DNA from: Butyrivibrio sp. CB08
GTDB taxonomy: Bacteria; Bacillota; Clostridia; Lachnospirales; Lachnospiraceae
NCBI RefSeq assembly: GCF_003625485.1
Contig: NZ_RAIR01000002.1
Span: 372,001 to 436,000, forward strand
Direction: 5' to 3'
Length of the DNA stretch: 64,000 bases
Below are positions 1-8,446 of this stretch, in pieces; within the stretch, counting starts at the first letter, position 1, and each line of letters opens with the position of its first letter. The position numbers were made by a program, and so were the translations under genes. Under the pieces are notes generated by a model. That model did no database searches. It had not been told where the DNA came from and saw only the letters and a program-made list of their open reading frames with translations.

Positions 1-82
1 CTATCATTCTGTCTGCAAGGGTTGATTTGCCGTGATCAATATGGGCAACGATGCAAAAATTTCTAATCTTACTCTGATCCAC
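1..82 (-). CDS. lepA: Elongation factor 4 (LepA), N-terminal fragment
   Basis: Only the first 27 codons are present; the gene runs off the left edge. The translation from a GTG start at 82 begins [18 protein letters not shown] and continues KSTLADRMI, which is the LepA N-terminus with the P-loop AHIDHGKS of translational GTPases. A GAGGAA ribosome binding site lies about 8 bases upstream of the GTG. LepA acts on stalled ribosomes in the cytoplasm. The gene is divergent from rpsT, a common arrangement in Firmicutes. Identification is by motif and N-terminal sequence and is secure. Confidence 0.93.
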   Translation of the reverse strand, partial: MDQSKIRNFCIVAHIDHGKSTLADRMI

Positions 83-122
83 TTTATATTCCTCGTAAAT
101 TTCGTTCTATTGTACTCGGTGT

Positions 123-131
123 ATTATATCA
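123..131 (-). promoter_or_regulatory. Extended -10 promoter for lepA
   Basis: On the minus strand the sequence TGATATAAT is an extended -10 element about 40 bases upstream of the GTG start. No good -35 is visible, as expected for the extended type. It overlaps the -35 region of the divergent rpsT promoter, so the two promoters may compete. Confidence 0.5.
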
Positions 132-138
132 AAATCTA

Positions 139-167
139 TTGACAGTTTCTAGATTTTAATCTAAAAT
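139..167 (+). promoter_or_regulatory. Sigma-A promoter for rpsT
   Basis: TTGACA at 139-144 and TAAAAT at 162-167 are separated by 17 bases, close to the sigma-A consensus. It implies an untranslated leader of about 90 bases before rpsT. Confidence 0.75.
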
Positions 168-264
168 ATCTAGCGTATGTGGCATTAACTGTCCGTGTCC
201 GGCTTAATGCGCACACGAACATTCTTTATAAACATTTATTTTATTGATTTTTTCGGAGGTAATT

Positions 265-528
265 ATGGCAAATATTAAATCCGCCAAGAAGAGAATTTTA
301 GTTAACCAGAAGAAGGCAGCTCAGAATCAGATGATCAAGTCAGCTGTTAAGACAGAGGTTAAGAAGGTACGCACAGCTATCGAGGCTGGTAACAAGGAAG
401 AGGCTGCTAAGGCACTTCTTGCTGCTACATCAGCAATCGACAAGGCTGAGTCAAAGGGCGTTATCAAGAAGAACACTGCTTCAAGAAAGATTTCTCGTCT
501 TGCTCTTGCAGTTAACAAGATGGCGTAA
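265..528 (+). CDS. rpsT: 30S ribosomal protein S20
   Basis: The 87-residue basic protein starts MANIKSAKKRILVNQKKAAQ and matches S20, a primary 16S rRNA-binding protein of the small subunit. The ATG at 265 is chosen over an upstream TTG at 244 because it follows GGAGGT by the right distance and gives the conserved MANIKSA N-terminus. The family length is 85-90 residues. Lysine codons are almost all AAG and the codon use is that of a highly expressed gene. It has its own promoter and terminator. Confidence 0.97.
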   Translation: MANIKSAKKRILVNQKKAAQNQMIKSAVKTEVKKVRTAIEAGNKEEAAKALLAATSAIDKAESKGVIKKNTASRKISRLALAVNKMA

Positions 529-552
529 GCTTTATATTTGAGAAAAATATTA

Positions 553-586
553 AAGACTGTGGATCATTTCCACAGTCTTTTTTTTG
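553..586. terminator. Bidirectional terminator rpsT / CmpB-type permease
   Basis: A 12-bp stem (AAAGACTGTGGA / TCCACAGTCTTT) with a 4-base loop is followed by eight T on the plus strand and by AATATTTTT on the minus strand. The TGA stop of the convergent gene lies inside the hairpin. Confidence 0.85.
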
Positions 587-1529
587 CCTTTTCTTTAAGT
601 TCTTCCATGCTTCCTCTAAAACTTACTGAAGACATGGTTGGGTTTCCTGCGATAGTTCTTTCTCTGTACCACTCAAAAAAGTTCCGTACAGGCGCTGGTG
701 TTATCTTAGACATTACTACCCTGTACTTGGCATAGAGTTCTGTAACTTCTTCTCTTACATTTCCAACATAGGATGCGGGGTCAAGAGCAATCTTTTCTTT
801 TATTACCTTAAATGAGTTCTCAAGAGAATCACTTAGTGAATCTACTCTGTCATAAATGCCTGAACCAATGGATCCCACTGCATTTCCAAGAGCATCTACC
901 TTATCAGCGATTCCCTCTTTTACATCCTCGCCCTTAAAAGCAATAATTACATCAAGGCGCTTCTGCATCCTGCGCATCTCAGTCTTGGCCTTGTCCATGT
1001 AGATAAGAACATCTCGAAGATCAAGGGCTGTCTTAAAGGCCAGCATGAAATCGCAGCTCACAAGGAAAGTCAGGATCGCGGTACATACTGTAAGGAAATT
1101 GTAAGGGATCGACAGGATCATCTTCTCGATCGGAATCTGAAGAAAATGGGTGAAAACCACTGTGCATATGCCCCAGACTATTGAGGACTCAAGACTTATA
1201 TGTCCCTGGAAGTTAAACTTCTTGTGGGAATAATCCCAGTACCTCACTTTGAAAAGAGCTTCCATTGTAACTCCAACTACGTACTCAAGGGCAGTTGCTC
1301 CGATACAGCCTGCTATGAATACCAGGATCAGGTTGTCATAGAAGGGCTTGGAAACCACCAGCATCATGATTCCGCCAGATCCATACAACGGCAAAAAGGG
1401 TCCACGCATGAACCCTCGATTTACCGGATGTTTTTCCATAACTGAAACATAGGTTGACTCAAAACACCAACCAAAGAAACTATAAAAGAAAAATAGAAAT
1501 AGCCACTGACTAGGCTGATAATTAAACAT
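564..1529 (-). CDS. CmpB-type putative ABC transporter permease (COG4905)
   Basis: A 321-residue membrane protein of the ABC_trans_CmpB family (PF06541). It opens with an aromatic TM helix (FLFFFYSFFGWCFESTY), then the family-typical stretch NRGFMRGPFLPLYGSGG and further TM helices to about residue 175. The last 140 residues are cytoplasmic, charged and helical (probable coiled coil). The biochemical role of this family is not established; no ATPase partner is adjacent. It is the last gene of a three-gene operon, 2 bases after the CobW-like gene, so a link with metal homeostasis is plausible but inferred. Confidence 0.8.
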   Translation of the reverse strand: MFNYQPSQWLFLFFFYSFFGWCFESTYVSVMEKHPVNRGFMRGPFLPLYGSGGIMMLVVSKPFYDNLILVFIAGCIGATALEYVVGVTMEALFKVRYWDYSHKKFNFQGHISLESSIVWGICTVVFTHFLQIPIEKMILSIPYNFLTVCTAILTFLVSCDFMLAFKTALDLRDVLIYMDKAKTEMRRMQKRLDVIIAFKGEDVKEGIADKVDALGNAVGSIGSGIYDRVDSLSDSLENSFKVIKEKIALDPASYVGNVREEVTELYAKYRVVMSKITPAPVRNFFEWYRERTIAGNPTMSSVSFRGSMEELKEKAKKRLWK

Positions 1530-1531
1530 GC

Positions 1532-2494
1532 TTACTGCTCCGGATTAGAAAAATCTATTACTGGATTAGCAGGCTCTGTGGTCTTCTCAACAGATGTAGC
1601 CATGAGAACAGGACCTTCACCCTGGTACTCAGGCACGTACTGTTTAACAACTTTAGCGGTAACCTCAACCCACTCTTTCTCCTTGAGTTCATTAACCTTG
1701 TCATACTCGCAGGCAAAGCCAAGGAACTGCATATCCTGGGCACAGCATGTCATTGCCATTCTGCCAGGAACAAATCTGTTATCAGGGAACTCTGGTGGGA
1801 TAAGTACCATTCCCTTAAATCTAACGTTCTTGCCTTCATATCTCTCAACGTGGTCAAGAGCATCAAGGTAGAACATTCCATAGCCATAGTTGTTAAGCTC
1901 GATAGGATCATCATTAAGGTCAAATGGAAGATCCTCATCTAGAGTAACATCAACCTCTCCATTCTGATCCTCGAAGATAATATCCGCCTTCTGGTTGATA
2001 GCCTTAACATTTCTCTTGTAGGCTGGAAGGTTCTCAGTAAGACCATCGCATCTGTTAAACAGGATAAGGTCTGAATTTCTGATCTGCTCAGCTAGAAGTG
2101 ATTTCATATTGCTGAAGTACAGCTCAAAGCTTGAACAGTCGATAACAGTGATCTGCTGCTCTAAATTCCACATAACAGGAAGCTTCATATTCTTGAAGTT
2201 CCACATTCCGTTGTACTCTACAAGAATACGCTCTGGGTTGTGCTTGGCATCAAGGGCAACAAGGGCATCCGGATTGAAGTCCTCTTCGTCCTCGATGATC
2301 TCGACTACAGTATTTGTGTTCTTAAGGAGTTTCTCCTCATATTCATTCTCACCCTCTTCGCACACGATAAGAAGGGTCTTACCCTTGGTACGGAAGTATG
2401 GCTGAGCGATGGTATATCTGAAAAAGTCAGTCTTACCTGCATCTAAAAAACCATTGATAATATAAACTGGTTTCAATTTTTCTCTCCTTATCAT
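1532..2494 (-). CDS. CobW-like GTPase fused to a YcgQ (DUF1980)-like domain
   Basis: Residues 1-190 form a COG0523-type G domain: P-loop GFLDAGKTD at 15-23 and a guanine-specificity element FNRCD. The metal-binding CxCC motif of CobW proteins is absent. Residues 200-310 resemble the C-terminal domain of YcgQ/TIGR03943 proteins: the stretches GKNVRFKGMVL, RMAMTCCAQD and EKEWVEVTAKV fit the GRFVMTCC..WV.V.G pattern. In Bacillus YcgQ-YcgR are linked to zinc-limitation genes, so a role in metal allocation is likely. The start ATG overlaps the preceding gene's stop by 4 bases, showing translational coupling. The fusion is inferred from motifs only. Confidence 0.75.
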   Translation of the reverse strand: MIRREKLKPVYIINGFLDAGKTDFFRYTIAQPYFRTKGKTLLIVCEEGENEYEEKLLKNTNTVVEIIEDEEDFNPDALVALDAKHNPERILVEYNGMWNFKNMKLPVMWNLEQQITVIDCSSFELYFSNMKSLLAEQIRNSDLILFNRCDGLTENLPAYKRNVKAINQKADIIFEDQNGEVDVTLDEDLPFDLNDDPIELNNYGYGMFYLDALDHVERYEGKNVRFKGMVLIPPEFPDNRFVPGRMAMTCCAQDMQFLGFACEYDKVNELKEKEWVEVTAKVVKQYVPEYQGEGPVLMATSVEKTTEPANPVIDFSNPEQ

Positions 2495-3747
2495 AACCTT
2501 CTAAAGAGCTTCTCAAGGTTCTCTTCCTTGAGCTCAGCACCAATTACACAGAACTTACCAGTTACATCAGCTGATCCGCTTCTAACGTCAGCTTCTCCTG
2601 GAACATAGTCAAACTCGATCCATGAACCATCTGTACTTGGAACTACGCCCTTTGTACGAAGAACGATACCGTAGGTCTCCTCGTCCTCAAGCTTACCAAG
2701 CATCTGCTCGATTTCTTCCTTGGTGTACTTAAGTGGAGTCTCCATACCCCAGCTGATGAATACGTCAGCAGCATCGTGATGATCATGGTGATGATCGTGA
2801 TGATGCTCATGGTCGTGATCATCGTGGTCATGATGATGGTGCTCGTGCTCATGGTCATGGTCGTGATCATCGTGGTCGTGATGATGGTGCTCGTGCTCAT
2901 GGTCATGATCATGCTCATGCTCGTCGTGGTCATGGTCGTGATGATGACAGCACTCGTGATCATGATCGTGATCGTCGTGGTCGTGATCATGGTGACAGCA
3001 GCACTCGTGATCGTCGTCCTCGCCACCTGAAATATAAACTACAGAACCATCCTCTTTAACGATCTTCTTGCTGCCATGATCGTGATGATGATGGTGATGA
3101 TGCTCCTCTTCCTCCATGATCATCTTGAGCATCTCAGCCTCAAGCTTGTTGTTGCCCTCGAAGGTATCAAGGATCTCTTTTCCAGAGATCTGATCAAGAG
3201 GAGTTGTGATGATAGTTGCCTTCTTGTTGTGCTCTCTGATCAGCTCTACAGCTGTCTCGATCTTGGCCTGATCAGCCTTGTCGCATCTTGTAAGGATAAC
3301 AGTTCCTGCATTCTCGATCTGGTTGATGAAGAACTCACCAAAGTTCTTAATGTAAACCTTGGCCTTAGTAGCATCAACTACTGTAACAGCACTGTTAAGC
3401 TCCATATTCTCGTCTGCATCAGCGATGTTCTGGATAGCTCTCATAACATCTGAAAGCTTACCAACACCTGATGGCTCGATAAGGATTCTCTCTGGTGCGT
3501 ACTGCTCCATTACCTGCTTAAGTGATGTCTCAAAATCACCAACCAGTGAACAGCAGATGCATCCTGAGTTCATCTCTGTGATCTCAATACCAGCTTCCTT
3601 GAGGAATCCACCGTCGATTCCGATCTCACCAAACTCGTTCTCAATAAGAACAACTTTGGTTCCTGCAAGGGCTTCCTTTAAAAGTTTCTTTATAAGTGTA
3701 GTCTTACCGGCTCCAAGGAAACCGGATATAATATCAATCTTTGTCAT
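2491..3747 (-). CDS. CobW/COG0523 GTPase with a long His/Asp metal-binding insert
   Basis: The 418-residue protein has a P-loop GFLGAGKTT (9-17), the CxCC metal motif GCICCSL (62-68), EPSG, and TRCD for guanine specificity. Residues 215-325 are an insert dominated by HD, HE and HHH with ECC clusters. A CobW C-terminal domain follows to residue 418. Such proteins act as GTP-dependent metallochaperones (zinc, nickel or cobalt); the insert suggests metal storage or buffering. The start ATG at 3747 has GGAG 5 bases upstream; a longer frame to 3786 has no ribosome site. It is the first gene of the operon with the CobW-YcgQ fusion and the CmpB-type permease. The metal cannot be told from sequence. 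Confidence 0.9.
   Translation of the reverse strand: MTKIDIISGFLGAGKTTLIKKLLKEALAGTKVVLIENEFGEIGIDGGFLKEAGIEITEMNSGCICCSLVGDFETSLKQVMEQYAPERILIEPSGVGKLSDVMRAIQNIADADENMELNSAVTVVDATKAKVYIKNFGEFFINQIENAGTVILTRCDKADQAKIETAVELIREHNKKATIITTPLDQISGKEILDTFEGNNKLEAEMLKMIMEEEEHHHHHHHDHGSKKIVKEDGSVVYISGGEDDDHECCCHHDHDHDDHDHDHECCHHHDHDHDEHEHDHDHEHEHHHHDHDDHDHDHEHEHHHHDHDDHDHEHHHDHHHDHHDAADVFISWGMETPLKYTKEEIEQMLGKLEDEETYGIVLRTKGVVPSTDGSWIEFDYVPGEADVRSGSADVTGKFCVIGAELKEENLEKLFRRL
2775..3012. repeat. Degenerate tandem repeat coding the His/Asp-rich insert
   Basis: About 240 bases consist of imperfect repeats of the type TCGTGATCATGGTCGTGATG. They encode (HD/HE)n within the CobW GTPase and probably vary in length between strains through slippage. 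Confidence 0.85.
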
Positions 3748-3761
3748 ATATACTCCAATCT

Positions 3762-3777
3762 GCACAGTAATCTGTGC
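3762..3777. promoter_or_regulatory. Palindrome, candidate operator in the CobW operon leader
   Basis: GCACAG-TAAT-CTGTGC is a perfect 6-4-6 palindrome, 15 bases upstream of the CobW start codon and about 15-30 bases after the predicted transcription start. It could bind a repressor or form a small leader hairpin. It does not resemble the GTTAGC boxes of the iron genes in this window. Confidence 0.35.
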
Positions 3778-3798
3778 TATAACCACTACAACACATCT

Positions 3799-3827
3799 AT
3801 TCTATGCAGAGCCATTAGGAATGTCAA
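3799..3827 (-). promoter_or_regulatory. Promoter of the CobW/YcgQ/CmpB operon
   Basis: On the minus strand TTGACA (3827-3822) and TAGAAT (3804-3799) are separated by exactly 17 bases. The -35 overlaps the stop codon of the upstream gene, so the operon can be transcribed independently. Confidence 0.65.
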
Positions 3828-5704
3828 GGAAGGTTAGAAGCGTCGTCAGAAGCTGTCACATCACCATCATTTTGTTGGCCAGAAGGCTGAGTATCACCAC
3901 TGTCACTGTCAGAGCTGTTCTCATCATCCCCATTGTCATCTGTGTTGCTGCCAGTTTCATTGTTTTCATCTATGTTTTCTCCCTTTTCATCATTATTATT
4001 TGTATTTTTCTCTTTATCATCTCCGTCTCCGGAGTCATCTGTATCTCCTGATTCCGAAGGCAATGCTCCTTCAGGCTTGTCAGACTTCTCTTTTTCCAGA
4101 GAATTATTATCATCTTCCGGAAGCAGATTCCAGATGGAGTCGTCATCCCACAGAATAGACTGAGATAACCCGACAGTTTGAGGTACCATCATTAGAGATG
4201 TTGTGACATTTGTCGCAGGAGCTATGATTCCTGTAGAAGTGTTGTATTTTTCGTAGTCATCAGCAAACACTATCCTGGCTGCAACAATCTGTCCATGAAG
4301 GAGGTTGCAGGAAGTCTGATAGCCAAGAAGGGTTCCCTCTGGCTTGTCACACTTTAGGACCCTGGTCTCGCTGACCTGTGGAGTCCTCCTTGCCCTGCTA
4401 TCTGCAACACTCTTGTCCGTTGTTGTCTCAGTATGCCTTGGATTGTCTTCCACAAAACTAAGGCCACAATATTCACAGCGATAATAGTAATTATTGGCGC
4501 CATTCGTATAATGGCTAAAGCCTCTGTTTACGACATCTTTCGTAGTTGTGTAAACATAGAGGGTAGTGATGTCATAGCAGGCATCTGTATGAGTATGAAC
4601 ATAAGGCTCTGTATAGCAACCGCCCTGTCTGTCTATTGGAACATACTCAATATCGCAAACATTGTCCTTCCCGTCCTTATGATAATGATATTCATAGACC
4701 ACTTCCCCGGGAACGTCATCCTTATCAAGAACGATCTTAACAGGAATGTTCTCTATTGCCTTTGCGATCTCATCAAATGTGGCATCCTCTCTGATCTGGA
4801 CGTTTTTGGTGAGCAGGGTGGATGCCAGCAGCCTTTTGCCCCTACTCACACGCTGAAAAACCTGATCGATCTTTCCATTTACATTTGAAAGCTCACCTGC
4901 AAGATAGCCCTTTAGACTGGTCAGATCACCTTCAAAGGTGAGGTTTACATTACTAAAATAGTTCTCAAGATTTGCATTTAATTCCTTAAAGTTTTTAATG
5001 CTCTCATTATCCTGATTTACAAGTTTCTCATTGGATTCATTAAGCTGCTTTAAAAGCTCTGTGTAGTTGTCCAAAAGCTCTTTTGACAGCTTGTCATCTC
5101 CGCTCTTTAATGCATTTTGTATCTCTTCAATGAGATTCCTGGTATTCTCCTGGGTCTGGTTGTAGGTGTTCTCTATCTCCTCAAGATTGTGATAGATATT
5201 GGTAAAAGAGTCCGCGATGGCCTTACCTGAATCCTCCCCTCCCTTATTTATGAGCTCACGGAGCTTCTCGATATCTTCTCCGGTTTTTGAAATAGAGTTA
5301 TGAAGGTTAGTCATGTCATTGCCAAGACCTGAAACCTTCTCGGTTACTGTGTTTGTCATCTTCTCTGTGTTCTTTTCGCTAAGGAGTTTGTCTGCTCCAT
5401 CCTTCTCGTAGAAGCTGCTAAGGCTCTCCTTACTCTCTGTAAGCGACTTATCAAGGCCATCAAGATACTCTGACAGTTCGTCCAGCTTCTCAATAGTCTG
5501 TTCGGTGTCCCTGCCCTGAATCTGCTCAAGGTCCTCCTTTGCGCTGGCAGCCACAACCGGGGTGCTAAGGTAGATAAGTCCTCCGCACAGGATCACCGCG
5601 ATAACTACCGCTATGGCAACCACCACTGTGTCATGCCTTTTTAGTTTTCTCAGCAAAAGCTTTACTGAGTTGTTCTGTTTTGTCCACTTTTCCTTTAGGT
5701 TCAT
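3824..5704 (-). CDS. Membrane-anchored coiled-coil protein with a Cys/His module and acidic tail (unrecognised)
   Basis: 626 residues. A basic cytoplasmic N-terminus precedes one TM helix (about 27-48), then roughly 250 residues of heptad-like, Glu/Lys/Asn-rich helix. A short segment (LLTKNVQIREDATFDEIAKA) resembles modules seen in phage tail or surface proteins. A Cys/His/Tyr-rich region with CDIEY, HTHTDACYD, CEYCGL and LKCDKPEG follows and could bind metal or form disulphides. The final 90 residues are Asp/Asn/Ser/Gly/Glu repeats typical of flexible extracellular tails. Start 5704 follows GAAAGGA; 56 further upstream codons lack a ribosome site. It is probably surface-exposed. I do not recognise the family. 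Confidence 0.6.
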   Translation of the reverse strand: MNLKEKWTKQNNSVKLLLRKLKRHDTVVVAIAVVIAVILCGGLIYLSTPVVAASAKEDLEQIQGRDTEQTIEKLDELSEYLDGLDKSLTESKESLSSFYEKDGADKLLSEKNTEKMTNTVTEKVSGLGNDMTNLHNSISKTGEDIEKLRELINKGGEDSGKAIADSFTNIYHNLEEIENTYNQTQENTRNLIEEIQNALKSGDDKLSKELLDNYTELLKQLNESNEKLVNQDNESIKNFKELNANLENYFSNVNLTFEGDLTSLKGYLAGELSNVNGKIDQVFQRVSRGKRLLASTLLTKNVQIREDATFDEIAKAIENIPVKIVLDKDDVPGEVVYEYHYHKDGKDNVCDIEYVPIDRQGGCYTEPYVHTHTDACYDITTLYVYTTTKDVVNRGFSHYTNGANNYYYRCEYCGLSFVEDNPRHTETTTDKSVADSRARRTPQVSETRVLKCDKPEGTLLGYQTSCNLLHGQIVAARIVFADDYEKYNTSTGIIAPATNVTTSLMMVPQTVGLSQSILWDDDSIWNLLPEDDNNSLEKEKSDKPEGALPSESGDTDDSGDGDDKEKNTNNNDEKGENIDENNETGSNTDDNGDDENSSDSDSGDTQPSGQQNDGDVTASDDASNLP

Positions 5705-5900
5705 ATAGTTTCCTTTCTTGAAATACCCGCGGCAAAAAAGACACAGCAAAACAGACCATGCGCCCTTACGCCGCACACATAATAAAAAAATAATTGGAAA
5801 ATCATCGGGAGAAATCCCGTGATAGTAGTCGGAAGAATACCGACAAGAATTCATTATACATATAAGTCCCAAAAAAGCAAGACGGATTTTAAGACCCGTA

Positions 5901-5931
5901 TAAAAAGAGCGCCACCATGCAGGTAGCGCTC
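5901..5931 (-). terminator. Terminator after the PH-domain gene
   Basis: On the minus strand AGAGCGC and GCGCTCT arms with an ACC/GGT extension are followed by a TTTTTA tract. Confidence 0.8.
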
Positions 5932-5956
5932 TGTATTATTCATATATTCTGCTGTA

Positions 5957-6418
5957 TCAGTTGTCGATGTGTCCGTCAAGATCGTCCATTCCATCCACAT
6001 CGTGGATATCCCCGGCACCGAATCCGATGTTCTGCATACTCACTGTGCGGCGACGGATCCTTGCGGATTCTGAAGCCTGTAAGATGAAGTCCTTGATCTC
6101 TTTTCCGTGCTTGATGTTCTTCATGACAATGGTTCTGTCTGTAACATCAGATGTGTACAGAACGATCGTAGAAAGGCCAGCCATACGCTGCATCAGGCTG
6201 CGAGTGATCTCAACATCGCTGATCTTGTACATGTAGCAGTCATTTTCTCTGACTGTGAAAAATCCCTTTACGATAGTGAAATCATTGTCTCTGATCTCAT
6301 ACTTGGTAAAAGTCCATGGAAGTCCGAACAGGAGCCATCTGCTGCGCTCTCTGTATCTCATTTCTCCCTTGGCTTCTTCTGAATGTGCGAACTGCTCTGG
6401 ATTAGCTACTTTTGACAT
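5957..6418 (-). CDS. PH domain-containing protein (bPH2/YdbS-like)
   Basis: 153 residues. The core (about 25-120) has the bacterial PH pattern: RWLLFGLPWTFTKYEIRDND, then FTVRENDCYMYKISDVEITRS, and a Val/Ile-rich sheet (STIVLYTSD, RTIVMKNI). No TM helix is visible, so it is likely cytosolic, unlike YdbS. The last 25 residues are Asp/Gly-rich. It follows the TrpB-like gene by 9 bases and shares its transcript. The function of bacterial PH domains of this size is not established. Confidence 0.75.
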   Translation of the reverse strand: MSKVANPEQFAHSEEAKGEMRYRERSRWLLFGLPWTFTKYEIRDNDFTIVKGFFTVRENDCYMYKISDVEITRSLMQRMAGLSTIVLYTSDVTDRTIVMKNIKHGKEIKDFILQASESARIRRRTVSMQNIGFGAGDIHDVDGMDDLDGHIDN

Positions 6419-6427
6419 ATCTTCTCC

Positions 6428-7798
6428 TTACTTCTCAACCTTTGGAAGAGAATCAAATGATTTCTGAAGTTCTGCATCTGTTGGAACATAGTCGTTCATC
6501 TCATGGTCGTTGTACTTCTGATATGCAACCATATCGAAGTAACCTGTACCTGTAAGACCAAATACGATGTTCTTTTCCTCGCCTGTCTCCTTGCACTTAA
6601 GAGCCTCGTCGATGGCAACTCTGATAGCGTGACTACTCTCTGGAGCAGGAAGAATACCCTCAACTCTAGCAAACATCTCAGCAGCCTCAAATACGCTGGT
6701 CTGCTCAACTGATCTTGCTGTGAGGATTCCCTGATCGTAAAGCTCTGAAACAACGCTGCTCATGCCGTGATAGCGAAGTCCGCCTGCGTGGTTGGCTGAA
6801 GGAATAAAGCCGCTTCCAAGGGTGTACATCTTGGCAAGAGGGCAAACCTTACCAGTGTCGCAGAAGTCATATGCATACTTACCTCTTGTAAGAGATGGGC
6901 ATGAAGCTGGCTCAACAGCGATGATCTCGTACTGGTTCTCACCGCGAAGGATCTCTCCAGCAAATGGTGAGATAAGTCCTCCAAGGTTTGATCCGCCGCC
7001 TGCGCAGCCGATGATCATGTCTGCCTTGATTCCGTATTTATCAAGAGCGGCCTTGGTCTCAAGACCTATTACTGACTGATGAAGAAGTACCTGAGAAAGA
7101 ACTGATCCAAGAACGTAGCGGTATCCTTCCTGAGAAGTTGCTGCCTCTACAGCCTCAGAAATAGCGCATCCAAGGCTTCCTGTTGTTCCCGGGAACTCTG
7201 CATTTATTCTGCGTCCTACCTCTGTATCCATTGATGGAGAAGGAGTAACCTTAGCTCCGTAGGTACGCATAACTTCACGTCTGAATGGCTTCTGCTCGTA
7301 TGAAACCTTAACCATGTATACCTGGCAGTCCAGATCAAAGTATGAACATGCCATGGAAAGAGCTGTTCCCCACTGACCTGCACCGGTCTCTGTGGTTACG
7401 CCCTTAAGTCCCTGCTTCTTGGCATAATATGCCTGAGCGATAGCTGAATTAAGTTTGTGGCTTCCTGATGTGTTGTTACCCTCGAACTTGTAATAGATGT
7501 GAGCTGGTGTCTGAAGCTTCTCTTCAAGGCAATAAGCTCTTACAAGTGGAGATGGACGATACATCCTGTAGAAATTTCTGATCTCCTCAGGAATATCAAT
7601 AAATCTTGAAGTATCATCAAGTTCCTGCTCTGCAAGCTCTCTGCAGAAGATTCCTGAAAGCTCATCCAAAGTCACTGGCTCAAGAGTTCCTGGATTCAGG
7701 ATAGGAGCTGGCTTCTTTTTCATGTCGCCCCTGACGTTGTACCACTGCTTTGGCATCTCTGATTCTTCAAGATAGATCTTATAAGGTATTGTTGTCAT
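6428..7798 (-). CDS. TrpB-like pyridoxal-phosphate enzyme (TrpB2 type)
   Basis: 456 residues, the length of TrpB2/TIGR01415 proteins rather than TrpB1 (about 400). The PLP lysine is K115 in GSHKLNSA. ETGAGQWG forms the substrate-carboxylate loop and GCAGGGSNLGG the phosphate-binding loop. The extra N-terminal region (MPKQWYNVRGDMKKKPAPIL) is typical of the TrpB2 group. It would condense indole with serine to tryptophan, or salvage indole, without a dedicated TrpA partner. No other trp gene is near. ATG at 7798 follows GGGGGA. Confidence 0.9.
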   Translation of the reverse strand: MTTIPYKIYLEESEMPKQWYNVRGDMKKKPAPILNPGTLEPVTLDELSGIFCRELAEQELDDTSRFIDIPEEIRNFYRMYRPSPLVRAYCLEEKLQTPAHIYYKFEGNNTSGSHKLNSAIAQAYYAKKQGLKGVTTETGAGQWGTALSMACSYFDLDCQVYMVKVSYEQKPFRREVMRTYGAKVTPSPSMDTEVGRRINAEFPGTTGSLGCAISEAVEAATSQEGYRYVLGSVLSQVLLHQSVIGLETKAALDKYGIKADMIIGCAGGGSNLGGLISPFAGEILRGENQYEIIAVEPASCPSLTRGKYAYDFCDTGKVCPLAKMYTLGSGFIPSANHAGGLRYHGMSSVVSELYDQGILTARSVEQTSVFEAAEMFARVEGILPAPESSHAIRVAIDEALKCKETGEEKNIVFGLTGTGYFDMVAYQKYNDHEMNDYVPTDAELQKSFDSLPKVEK

Positions 7799-7843
7799 TT
7801 TGTTTCCCCCGTTCTAAAAAACTACTAGATAATCATATCTCAT

Positions 7844-7872
7844 TTGACACTTTACTGCAATGAAACCATAAT
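7844..7872 (+). promoter_or_regulatory. Promoter for the acetyltransferase gene
   Basis: TTGACA (7844-7849) and CATAAT (7867-7872) are separated by 17 bases, with the start codon 36 bases downstream. Confidence 0.65.
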
Positions 7873-7907
7873 GTAAGAAATATTTCGAAATCGGGAGTGC
7901 ACATACC

Positions 7908-8441
7908 ATGCCAGATACTGAGTACAAAATAAGGACAGCCACCGAAGACGACGCAGCTGCCCTACTAAAGATATACGACTACTATGTTCGCAAAACCGCC
8001 ATTACTTTCGAGTACGACACCCCTTCCCTTGAGGAATTTACTGGCCGTATCCGCAACATCAAAGAGAAATTCCCTTATCTTGTTATAGAGCAGGGAAAAG
8101 AGATCCTGGGATACGCCTACGCAAGCTCCTTTCACCCAAGAGCTGCCTACCAGTGGTGTGTAGAGATGACTATCTACATTGATAAGGACGTCCGCAGAGG
8201 CGGTCTTGGCCGCATGCTCTACACTGAGCTCGAGCGCCAGTTAAAGGATATGGGGATCCTCAACCTCTACGCCTGCATTGGATATCCGGATGAAGAAGAT
8301 GAACACTTAACCTTCGACAGTGTCCACTTCCACGAAAAAATGGGATATAAGCTCAACGGAAAGTTCACAAAGTGCGGCTACAAGTTCAACCGCTGGTACA
8401 ACATGGTCTGGATGGAAAAACTGATCGGAGAGCATAATTAA
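7908..8441 (+). CDS. GNAT N-acetyltransferase (phosphinothricin acetyltransferase-like)
   Basis: 177 residues with the PAT/YncA arrangement: IRTATEDDAAALLKIY at the N-terminus, the TFEYDTPSLEEF segment, GYAYASSFHPRAAY, then motif A VRRGGLGRMLYTEL binding acetyl-CoA, and the late segment HEKMGYKLNGKF. It would acetylate a small amine or amino-acid analogue; the substrate is unknown. The gene stands alone with its own promoter and a long inverted repeat behind it. Confidence 0.85.
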   Translation: MPDTEYKIRTATEDDAAALLKIYDYYVRKTAITFEYDTPSLEEFTGRIRNIKEKFPYLVIEQGKEILGYAYASSFHPRAAYQWCVEMTIYIDKDVRRGGLGRMLYTELERQLKDMGILNLYACIGYPDEEDEHLTFDSVHFHEKMGYKLNGKFTKCGYKFNRWYNMVWMEKLIGEHN

Positions 8442-8446
8442 TATAA

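Noticed and set aside
2775-3012. Regular short repeats resembling a CRISPR array
   Set aside because: There are no unique spacers; the repeat is in frame and codes the His/Asp insert of a GTPase. No cas genes are present.
2643-3030. Open frames rich in Thr/Ile/Met or Val/Met over the His-rich repeat
   Set aside because: They are shadows of the His/Asp codon repeat in other frames.
3359-4051. 230-codon plus-strand frame across two genes
   Set aside because: It is opposite a well-supported CobW gene and its promoter, with no ribosome site or homology.
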